DNA of 64,000 nt. Origin: Cerina litoralis (GTDB taxonomy: Bacteria > Bacteroidota > Bacteroidia > Flavobacteriales > Flavobacteriaceae). Numbering within the stretch: position 1 is the stretch's first letter; each line of letters begins with the position of its first letter. The DNA lies in assembly GCA_022008415.1 (NCBI GenBank), contig JAIRBC010000027.1, positions 1-64,000 on the forward strand, read 5' to 3'. Shown one piece after another: positions 57,356 through 64,000 of the stretch. The notes under the pieces are model-generated. The model was given only the letters and a program-made list of their open reading frames with translations, had not been told where the DNA came from and searched no databases. The position numbers and the translations under genes are program-made.

Positions 57356-58273
57356 ATGAAATCGCTCATTGATGGCGTACATATTAATTTTGACACCCAA
57401 ACCCTATGGATACTTAATCTAATTTTGGGAGTCGTCATGTTTGGTATTGCCCTGGAGATTTCCTGGAAAGATTTTAAATTTCTTCTTTATAAACCAAAGC
57501 CTGTTATCACTGGTGTTGTTAGCCAATTTATCCTATTGCCCGTTGTTACTTTTCTCTTGATCTGGCTTATTAAACCCCTCCCCAGCATCGCGCTCGGTAT
57601 GATCATGGTAGCGGCTTGTCCCGGAGGGAACATCTCAAATTTTATAACCCATTTGGCCCATGGAAATTCAGCGCTCTCGGTAAGTCTAACGGGGATAGCG
57701 ACCTTGCTGGCTATTTTTATGACCCCGTTAAATCTGGAAGTTTGGGGCGGGCTCTATCCTCCGACCGCACTTATTATGAAAGAGGTATCCATTTCTCCCT
57801 GGCAAATGATAAGACTGGTTGCCCTAATTTTGGGAATTCCTTTAGTAGCGGGAATTTGGACAAACCACAAATGGCCCGTTTTGGCAAAAAAAATGGGAAA
57901 AACCCTCAAAATAATCTCCTTGTTGTTTTTTATTTTGCTCATCTTTATTGCGCTCTACAACAACAGGGCTATCTTTGCCAATTACATCGTCTATGTTTTC
58001 TGGATTGTGCTGTTTCACAATTTTATTGCCTATCTCACGGGTTTTTCATTGGCCAAAGCGGTAGGGTTGTCTACCGAGAACGCAAAGGCGGTAACCATAG
58101 AAACCGGTATTCAGAATTCGGGCTTGGGTCTACTGCTTATCTTCACCTTTTTTGATGGTCTTGGAGGTATGGCGCTACTCGCCGCTTTCTGGGGGGTGTG
58201 GCACTTGGTATCCGGCTTGCTTTTGGCCTGGTTTTGGGGAACGAAAAGTCTACAAATAAAAAATAGAAAATAG
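57356..58273 (+). CDS. Bile acid:sodium symporter family protein
   Basis: The 305-residue inner-membrane protein has about nine to ten hydrophobic segments and BASS family motifs (MVAACPGGNISNFITHLAHG, ETGIQNSGLGLLLIF). The ligand is uncertain; family members carry bile acids, pantothenate or other organic anions. It lies 6 bp after csaA and 2 bp before the acyltransferase gene. Confidence 0.88.
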   Translation: MKSLIDGVHINFDTQTLWILNLILGVVMFGIALEISWKDFKFLLYKPKPVITGVVSQFILLPVVTFLLIWLIKPLPSIALGMIMVAACPGGNISNFITHLAHGNSALSVSLTGIATLLAIFMTPLNLEVWGGLYPPTALIMKEVSISPWQMIRLVALILGIPLVAGIWTNHKWPVLAKKMGKTLKIISLLFFILLIFIALYNNRAIFANYIVYVFWIVLFHNFIAYLTGFSLAKAVGLSTENAKAVTIETGIQNSGLGLLLIFTFFDGLGGMALLAAFWGVWHLVSGLLLAWFWGTKSLQIKNRK

Positions 58274-58275
58274 TC

Positions 58276-59343
58276 TTGAGAAAATTTTTATACCTCTTCT
58301 GTAAACAATGGGTCATACTTTTTATGCATCTCTATTTTAAGGAAATTAGGGTATTTGGGAAAAGGTCGGTTCCCAAAGGCAAGCCCGTATTGTTTATTGC
58401 CAACCACCAAAATGCGTTGATGGATGCCATGCAAGTGGTCGTAGACCGCGGTATATGTGCCTATTTTATGACACGGGCCGATGTTTTTGAGAAACCCATA
58501 CTGCGCAAGATCTTTACATTCTTGCAGATGTTGCCAATTTATAGGATACGGGACGGAAAAAGAAACATGGTTAAAAATCAGGAAGTTTTCGAGAGGTGTT
58601 CCCAATTGTTGCTGGACAATAATTACGTGCTTATTTTTCCCGAGGGAAACCATAACCTAAAACGACAGGTACGCCCATTGAGCAAAGGTTTTACAAGAAT
58701 TTTATTTAGTACCTTGGAAAAAAACCCGGGAGTAGACATACAGTTGGTGCCCGTTGGGATGAACTACCAGTCTGCGGCCCATTTTCCGGACAGGTGTTCC
58801 CATTATTTTGGCAAGCCGATCCCGGTACAGGAATTCTACGATTCGGAAGACCTTCCCGGCTCTGCCCTTAGGATTAGGGACAGGGTTCAGGAAGAGCTCC
58901 AAACCTTGACAACGCATATAGGTCCCGAACTGGATTACAAATCTACGGTCGATTCTTTGGATGCCTTAGGTGTAGATTATCTAAAACCGAAGGAGGTCAA
59001 TGCTACGCTTTTAAATTTAGGGGAATTAAGCGCCGAAAAGCCATCAAAAGGTAGCCGTAATCTGTTCTCCAGGGTTTTTAAGTTTGTTTTTGAGACCCTC
59101 AATTACCCCTTGATAGGACCTTGGCGCAAATACATAAAACCCAAGATTAAGGAAAAGGAGTTTGTAAGTTCGGCGCGGTTTCTTTACTGTATGATTTTTT
59201 ACCCTCTGTTTTATTTGCTGTTGCTTCTCGTTGTTTGGCCGCTAATTGGACCCAGAGTAGCATTTTTGGTAGTCCTGGGTTTTATTCTTTTTAATGCGGT
59301 ATACGTAAAACTCGGTGGACATGAGATTCCTTTTGTGGGATAA
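58276..59343 (+). CDS. Acyltransferase (PlsC-like), membrane-associated
   Basis: The 355-residue protein has the lysophosphatidic-acid acyltransferase pattern NHQNALMDA (with five instead of the usual four residues between His and Asp) and FPEGNHN, and hydrophobic C-terminal segments at about 290-345. It should transfer an acyl chain to a glycerophosphate or related lipid. The longest frame starts at a TTG, 2 bp after the symporter stop; the ATG at 58324 is an alternative. Confidence 0.88.
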   Translation: MRKFLYLFCKQWVILFMHLYFKEIRVFGKRSVPKGKPVLFIANHQNALMDAMQVVVDRGICAYFMTRADVFEKPILRKIFTFLQMLPIYRIRDGKRNMVKNQEVFERCSQLLLDNNYVLIFPEGNHNLKRQVRPLSKGFTRILFSTLEKNPGVDIQLVPVGMNYQSAAHFPDRCSHYFGKPIPVQEFYDSEDLPGSALRIRDRVQEELQTLTTHIGPELDYKSTVDSLDALGVDYLKPKEVNATLLNLGELSAEKPSKGSRNLFSRVFKFVFETLNYPLIGPWRKYIKPKIKEKEFVSSARFLYCMIFYPLFYLLLLLVVWPLIGPRVAFLVVLGFILFNAVYVKLGGHEIPFVG

Positions 59344-59412
59344 TATACTCCACGCAAAAAAAAAACCCGACTTTCTACTGAGGCAGAGTATATATTGGAT
59401 TGGGATGAAAAA

Positions 59413-59440
59413 AAGGCCCAAACGGTATCGTATGGGCCTT
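59413..59440. terminator. Bidirectional terminator between acyltransferase and DUF3276 genes
   Basis: The stem AAGGCCCA/TGGGCCTT extends inward through ACG/CGT around GTAT. T-runs flank both sides (seven A upstream on the plus strand giving T on the minus strand). It lies between the convergent stops at 59343 and 59463. Confidence 0.75.
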
Positions 59441-59462
59441 TGCTGCTGAGTGAATAGGTTCA

Positions 59463-59837
59463 CTAAATATCTTCAAAATCCAGATCCGTAAAACTGTCGG
59501 TAGATTTTATTTCCCCGTTTTCACTGGGTTCGTCTTCCTTTTTATAATCTTTTTGATGACGCTCAGATATCACTTCAAGGCCTTTTTCATCAATGATATA
59601 TTCCATCATTTCATCCAAAATTTCCTTAAAGGAGGTAAAATCTTCCTTGTAAAGGTATATTTTGTGTTTTTTGTAGTGGAACGACCCGTCGTCATGGGTA
59701 AATTTTTTACTCTCCGTTACCGTAAGGTAGTAATCATTGGCCTTGGTGCTCCTAACGTCAAAAAAATAGGTCCTTCTTCCGGCCCGTAATATTTTTGAGT
59801 AAATCTCTTCTTGTTCTATCAATCCTTTATCGCTCAT
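59463..59837 (-). CDS. DUF3276 (PUR-like) protein
   Basis: The 124-residue protein matches the DUF3276 family, a PUR-alpha-like nucleic-acid-binding fold common in Bacteroidota, with ILRAGRRTYFFDVRSTKAND and FKEILDEMMEYIIDEKG. The acidic tail after KKEDEPSENG is normal for the family. Exact role unknown. Confidence 0.88.
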   Translation of the reverse strand: MSDKGLIEQEEIYSKILRAGRRTYFFDVRSTKANDYYLTVTESKKFTHDDGSFHYKKHKIYLYKEDFTSFKEILDEMMEYIIDEKGLEVISERHQKDYKKEDEPSENGEIKSTDSFTDLDFEDI

Positions 59838-60079
59838 ATCATCTAAATATCAAATTAGTCAATCAAAAATGGAAAAAAAAAGCTAATCCAGCAACATTTT
59901 TTCGATTTTCTTGCTTCCGGTTGACCGTAACAGGGCCAAATCGGGCAATGTTGGGAAGCCTATCCCGAAGGTTCATTCGTGTACATATTTTCTCCGGTAC
60001 ACCTCGGTCAGTGTTCTCGCCGTTGCTTTGCCTATTTTTTCGTCTTGTAAGCGAACAAAAAACGGCCCATAGCCAGAAG

Positions 60080-61831
60080 TTAGTTTTCTGAAAGCTGGTG
60101 CTGGTAGAGTTCTTTGTAATATCCTTCCCTTCCTACGAGCTGGTCATGTGTGCCTTCCTGTAATATCTGTCCGTCTTCCAATACAATGATTTTGTCCGCA
60201 TTTTTGGCAGACGAGACCCGGTGGCTCACAATTAACGTAGTTTTATTTTTTGAGGCCTGTTTTAGGTTATTGAGGATTTCCTCCTCTGTTTCTGTATCCA
60301 CGGCGGAAAGACAATCATCGAACAGATAGATCTGAGGATCCTTTAATAGGGCCCGGGCAATCGAGACCCTTTGTTTTTGTCCCCCGCTTAACGTAATTCC
60401 GCGTTCTCCGAGTACGGTGTCGTAACCTTTGGTAAATCCCGTAATGTTTTCGTGAACGACTGCCTTTTTCGCCATCGTTACTATTTCTTCCATCGAGGCG
60501 TTTTCCTTTCCAAACCTTATGTTGTTGCTTATGGTGTCCGAAAACAAAAATGCATCCTGCGGCACGGCACCGATGGCACCCCGTAAATTTTTCAGGTTTA
60601 GTTTTTTTATGGGCATCCCATCGATCAATAGTTCGCCGGAATTAATATCGTACAATCGGGCCACAAGATCAAGAATCGTAGATTTTCCCGATCCTATTCT
60701 ACCGATAAACGCCACGGTCTCGCCCTCTTTGACCGTAAAAGAAATATTCCGCAATGCCGTAATATTCGTATCTGGATAGGTAAATGTGACGTTTTTAAAT
60801 TCTATCCGGCCCGCAATCGGGGTGTCCTTGTCGATCTCATTTTTTATTTCGGGCTGCACATGGAGAAATTCGTTTATCCTTTTTTGGGAAGCTTCGGCGC
60901 GCTGCACAATGGAAGTGAGCCAGCCTACCACGGCTACTGGCCAAGTGAGCATATTTACATAAATAATGAATTCAGCTATAATCCCCATCGATTCTATTTG
61001 TCCGTCTATATATTGCTTACCGCCTATATAGATGACAAATATATTACTGATGCCGATCAGGAGAATCATGAGAGGGGAAAACCAAGCGTTAACTCGAGCC
61101 AGGTCCATGCTTTTATCCTTACCCTCTATGGCCAATGTTTGTAGATTGGCATTGGTCTTTGGTTCTAATCCATAGGCTTTTATAACGGAAATTCCGGAAA
61201 ACGATTCTTGGGTAAAGGTAGAAAGTGTAGACAGGAACTGCTGCACAATGGTACTTCGTTTATGGATCACCCTGCTTATCCGGTAGATCAGAACGGAGAG
61301 TATGGGCAGGGGCAATAAGGTGTATAAGGCCAGGGTAGGGGCCTTAATGAACATGATGGGCACCAAGCAAAAGAACAGGGTCAGGGTTTGTATGCTGTAC
61401 ATGATCGCCGGTCCACAGTAAAGACGCACTTGGTTTACATCTTCACTAATGCGGTTCATCAAATCTCCGGTCCTGTTCTGTTTATAGAAACCAAGATTAA
61501 GTCGTTGGTAATGATCGTAAATTTCGTTCTTAAGGTCGTATTCTATATATCTAGAGACATTTATGATCGTTTGTCGCATCAAAAAAGTAAAAAAGCCAGA
61601 CAGAAGCGCTGCTCCCAAAATAATCAGGATATACTCCAGGAGTTCTCCTTTTACCGCAGATAAATCGCCCGATCCCGAAGCTACGTATCCTTCCACGGCC
61701 CGTATGGATTTGTTGACATAAGGAGGGAGTACCAAGGAAAATACCCTGGCAATTATTGTGATAATGATACCGATCAGTAATTTGAACCAATATTTTTTAA
61801 AGTACTTGTTTAGGTATCTAAGTTCCTTCAT
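60080..61831 (-). CDS. ABC exporter half-transporter (permease-ATPase fusion)
   Basis: The 583-residue protein has an N-terminal six-helix transmembrane domain (about 15-310) and a C-terminal ATPase with GRIGSGKST (about 370), the signature LSGGQKQR and the Walker B IYLFDDCLSAVD. As a homodimer it would export a lipid, peptide or drug-like substrate; the substrate is not apparent. It is divergent from nusB by 408 bp. Confidence 0.93.
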   Translation of the reverse strand: MKELRYLNKYFKKYWFKLLIGIIITIIARVFSLVLPPYVNKSIRAVEGYVASGSGDLSAVKGELLEYILIILGAALLSGFFTFLMRQTIINVSRYIEYDLKNEIYDHYQRLNLGFYKQNRTGDLMNRISEDVNQVRLYCGPAIMYSIQTLTLFFCLVPIMFIKAPTLALYTLLPLPILSVLIYRISRVIHKRSTIVQQFLSTLSTFTQESFSGISVIKAYGLEPKTNANLQTLAIEGKDKSMDLARVNAWFSPLMILLIGISNIFVIYIGGKQYIDGQIESMGIIAEFIIYVNMLTWPVAVVGWLTSIVQRAEASQKRINEFLHVQPEIKNEIDKDTPIAGRIEFKNVTFTYPDTNITALRNISFTVKEGETVAFIGRIGSGKSTILDLVARLYDINSGELLIDGMPIKKLNLKNLRGAIGAVPQDAFLFSDTISNNIRFGKENASMEEIVTMAKKAVVHENITGFTKGYDTVLGERGITLSGGQKQRVSIARALLKDPQIYLFDDCLSAVDTETEEEILNNLKQASKNKTTLIVSHRVSSAKNADKIIVLEDGQILQEGTHDQLVGREGYYKELYQHQLSEN

Positions 61832-62239
61832 GGGGAAATTGAGCTTAAGATTGATGCCAAGATCAATTCGGCAAAGATAGGGCTTTGGCTCAAAACCTTA
61901 TGTCACAAAAGCAATAAGATAAATAGGGAATCCAAAAAAAGCACTACGGCAAATGGTGCGGTATGGTGATGCTAATGCACTCCAGACATCTGGTTGTATA
62001 TTGAACTGGTTTAAACCCATGGGATTACGAAAGAAGAGGGGTGGTCGCTGCGTGTATAAAAAATTCGATAAGGACTTACAAATACGTCGTATAAACGGAG
62101 GTTGTCCTCAATCTTTTGTCACTTCGATCTTTGTCCAGAACGGGCGGGTTCCATTTTCTTCCATAGAAATAATAGTAGAACCCAAAATAATATTACTTTT
62201 ACGACCAACAAGTGTAACCAGCAGATAAAGTTCTTTAAA
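61832..62239. other. Divergent region between ABC exporter and nusB
   Basis: The 408-bp gap contains an open frame that precedes nusB in phase but has no start that looks real, and no other gene. Promoters for both genes should lie here. I saw no clear -33/-7 pair. Confidence 0.4.
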
Positions 62240-63187
62240 ATGCTTACAAGAAGGCATATTCGGGTCAAAGTGATGCAATGTATCTATGCAATTACCCAAT
62301 CGCATGACGAATCCCTGGAAAAACAGGAAAAGTTTTTAAAGGCAAGTATAGAGGATACCTTTACCCTTTATCTCCTTATGTTGAGCCTGCTGATCGAACT
62401 TAGGGAAAAGGCTTCCGATCAACTAAGGCTCTCTTCCAAAAAATACTTGGCTACCCCTTCCGATAAATATCCCAATAGAGAAAAATTTGTGCAGAACAAA
62501 GTTCTTCTCCAGATTACCGACAATACACGGCTCAGGAACGAACTGGAAAAACGGAAGTTGAAAAACTGGTACCTCAACGATGAGTATGTCAAGATCCTCT
62601 ATCGGGAAATCGCGGAATATGATGCTTATGGAAAATATATGTCCAAGGGACAAAGCACCTACGAGGAGGATAAGGATTTTCTAATAGACCTATTTAAGAA
62701 CGTTATAGCGCCGAACGAGAAACTTTATGATTATTTCGAGGACGATAAACTTACCTGGGTAGACGATATTCCTATTGTAAATACATTTATATTAAAGCAA
62801 TTAAAGAGAATTAAGGAAAATCAATCAGAATCCTTCTTTTTGCCCAGATTGGTAAAGGATGAGGACGATTTGGTTTTTGCCAAACAGTTGCTCATAAAAA
62901 CTCTGTCCAACGATGAAATGTTGGTAAAGGAAATTGAAGGGAAGACTCCCAACTGGGATAAGGACAGGATTGCCGATATTGATGCCATCCTTTTAAAAAT
63001 GGCCATTTGTGAACTTTTGAATTTCAACTCGATCCCAGAAAAAGTTTCCATTAATGAATATTTGGAGATATCCAAAGAGTACTCCACACCCAAAAGCAGC
63101 ATTTTCATCAATGGGATTTTAGATAACCTGGTCCGGGAATACAAGAGCTCCGGAAAGCTAAAAAAAGTAGGTAGGGGTCTGTTGTAG
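62240..63187 (+). CDS. nusB: Transcription antitermination protein NusB
   Basis: The protein of about 315 residues begins at the ATG of MLTRRHIRVKVMQCIYAITQ; the frame opens upstream at 62102 but that part is not coding-like. The NusB helical bundle is in the C-terminal ~150 residues (NWDKDRIADIDAILLKMAIC, LNFNSIPEKVSINEYLEISK). The long N-terminal region is usual in Bacteroidota NusB. It binds boxA RNA with NusE to support rRNA transcription. Confidence 0.93.
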   Translation: MLTRRHIRVKVMQCIYAITQSHDESLEKQEKFLKASIEDTFTLYLLMLSLLIELREKASDQLRLSSKKYLATPSDKYPNREKFVQNKVLLQITDNTRLRNELEKRKLKNWYLNDEYVKILYREIAEYDAYGKYMSKGQSTYEEDKDFLIDLFKNVIAPNEKLYDYFEDDKLTWVDDIPIVNTFILKQLKRIKENQSESFFLPRLVKDEDDLVFAKQLLIKTLSNDEMLVKEIEGKTPNWDKDRIADIDAILLKMAICELLNFNSIPEKVSINEYLEISKEYSTPKSSIFINGILDNLVREYKSSGKLKKVGRGLL

Positions 63188-63198
63188 CCAAATAATCA

Positions 63199-63206
63199 TT
63201 ATTTTT
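63199..63206 (+). promoter_or_regulatory. Candidate -7 element before the DUF1573 gene
   Basis: TATTTTTG matches TAnnTTTG and lies 26 bp before the start of the DUF1573 gene. The only upstream TTTG (63180-63183) is 15 bp away, closer than usual. Confidence 0.35.
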
Positions 63207-63231
63207 GCCGTCGAATTAAACCTTTATACCA

Positions 63232-63711
63232 ATGAAAAGAACAATTTTAGCACTAAGTTTAGCCGCTGTTTTTGCACTTGTGGCTTGTAAGGACAAAGCG
63301 TCCAGTAAAATAAATGCTTCCAACGTCGATGTTGCGGCCGAAAGGGATGCTGCCGCAAAAAGTCTTCCCGTGATGACCTTTGAAGAAGTAGAACACGATT
63401 TTGGAACCATTGAACAAGGGACCCCTGTAGAAACCATCTTTAAGTTCACCAATACCGGTGATGCCCCGTTGATAATTACCAATGCTAAAAGTAGCTGTGG
63501 GTGTACCGTTCCATCACCTCCAAAAGATCCCATAGCGCCTGGATCGACTGGGGAATTGTTGGTAAAATTTAATGGATCCGGTCAAAACCAAGTGACCAAG
63601 ACCATTACGGTAACGGCCAATACGGAAAAAGGTTCTGAAATTTTGAGAATAAAAGCATTTGTTAACCCCAAAAATGGTCCTGCGGCAGCAGCAGTGCCCT
63701 TAAAGAAGTAA
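63232..63711 (+). CDS. DUF1573 lipoprotein
   Basis: The 159-residue lipoprotein (lipobox FALVAC) has the DUF1573 immunoglobulin-like domain with VEHDFGTIEQGTPVETIFKF and the conserved SSCGCTVPSPPKDPIAPGST segment. Function unknown; these proteins are surface-associated in Bacteroidota. It lies 44 bp after nusB and 7 bp before yajC, an arrangement known in this phylum. Confidence 0.9.
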   Translation: MKRTILALSLAAVFALVACKDKASSKINASNVDVAAERDAAAKSLPVMTFEEVEHDFGTIEQGTPVETIFKFTNTGDAPLIITNAKSSCGCTVPSPPKDPIAPGSTGELLVKFNGSGQNQVTKTITVTANTEKGSEILRIKAFVNPKNGPAAAAVPLKK

Positions 63712-63718
63712 AGAAATT

Positions 63719-64000
63719 ATGTTAGAACAATATCCATTTCTCCCACTTGTCTTAATTTTTGTGGTGGCCTATTTTTTTATGATCCGCCCACAGATGAAAC
63801 GGCAAAAAGATGAAAAGAAATTTGCAGCCGAGTTAAAGCGCGGCGATAAGATTATCACAAAAAGTGGTATGTACGGCAAGGTCGTAGACCTCCACGATAA
63901 TGATTTTTCCTGCATTATTGAGACCATGGCAGGAAAGATCAAGTTCGATCGTTCCGCTATTTCTATGGAATTGAGCAAGAAATTGAATACCCCTGCCACT
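63719..64000 (+). CDS. yajC: Preprotein translocase subunit YajC (partial)
   Basis: The first 94 residues of YajC lie in the window and the rest is cut off at its right edge. The N-terminal hydrophobic segment (FLPLVLIFVVAYFFM-like) and the following KRGDKIITKSGMYGKV segment identify it. It is a membrane subunit of the SecDF-YajC complex. Confidence 0.92.
   Translation, partial: MLEQYPFLPLVLIFVVAYFFMIRPQMKRQKDEKKFAAELKRGDKIITKSGMYGKVVDLHDNDFSCIIETMAGKIKFDRSAISMELSKKLNTPAT

Noticed and set aside
58276..58278. TTG start of the acyltransferase gene as evidence of a pseudogene
   Set aside because: TTG starts occur in bacteria and the gene is otherwise intact; an ATG at 58324 is also available.
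61953..62228. 91-codon plus-strand frame before nusB
   Set aside because: It overlaps the upstream extension of the nusB frame and has no plausible function; both appear to be non-coding leader sequence.
1..64000. CRISPR array or complete insertion sequence
   Set aside because: No regularly spaced direct repeats and no transposase gene were seen. The only mobile-element evidence is the short inverted-repeat element at 31.5 kb.

Overview
The window looks like a chromosome segment of a marine Bacteroidota, most likely a member of the Flavobacteriaceae. The support is two SusC/SusD pairs, SPII lipoproteins with short lipoboxes, candidate promoters with the Bacteroidota -7 element TAnnTTTG, no visible Shine-Dalgarno sequences, and a PadR/PspC/GIN-domain envelope module. 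This assignment is inferred from gene content; no 16S or phylogenetic marker was tested.

Positions 0.3-36.5 kb are an accessory carbohydrate region. On the minus strand, 17.8 down to 0.3 kb, lies a set of sugar-oxidation genes: an SDR dehydrogenase, a DgoD-type sugar-acid dehydratase, an SMP-30 lactonase, a truncated 2-oxoglutarate-semialdehyde dehydrogenase remnant, a secreted beta-helix protein and an RraA-type aldolase. Then follow SusC/SusD, two exported beta-propeller sugar dehydrogenases with fused cytochrome c domains (one also carrying ThuA) around a TIM-barrel isomerase, and an AraC regulator. A divergent GntR/LacI-like regulator sits at 18.3 kb. On the plus strand, 20.2-36.2 kb, a second locus holds a divergent AraC regulator, SusC/SusD, a GH2 glycosidase, a lipoprotein with a probable TIM-barrel glycosidase fold, a sodium:solute symporter, a rhamnose-mutarotase-like lipoprotein, an aldo/keto reductase and an enolase-superfamily protein. 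Together the two loci suggest import of an oligosaccharide, cleavage in the periplasm, and oxidation of the released sugars to acids followed by dehydration.

The accessory region shows decay. The aldehyde dehydrogenase is reduced to its N-terminus. An orphan C-terminal fragment lies at 17.9 kb. A roughly 181-bp element with 19-bp terminal inverted repeats supplies the stop codon of the 757-residue lipoprotein gene, whose likely original 3' end continues beyond it with frameshifts. Remnants of a DUF6922/AbiEii-type pair lie at 36.3-36.5 kb, at the border with the housekeeping region.

Positions 36.8-64 kb are mostly core genes: a haem-binding protein, universal stress protein, trxB, a dipeptide epimerase with a PLP transferase, the PspC/PadR module, a DUF4442 protein, two D-2-hydroxyacid dehydrogenases, a RhlE-type helicase, an SLC13 transporter, a cold-shock protein, META and small lipoproteins, two peroxiredoxin/thioredoxin-like proteins, CsaA, a bile-acid symporter family protein, an acyltransferase, a DUF3276 protein, an ABC exporter, nusB, a DUF1573 protein and the start of yajC, cut by the window edge. 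Convergent genes are often separated by clear hairpin terminators. No tRNA, rRNA, CRISPR array or complete transposase gene was seen.
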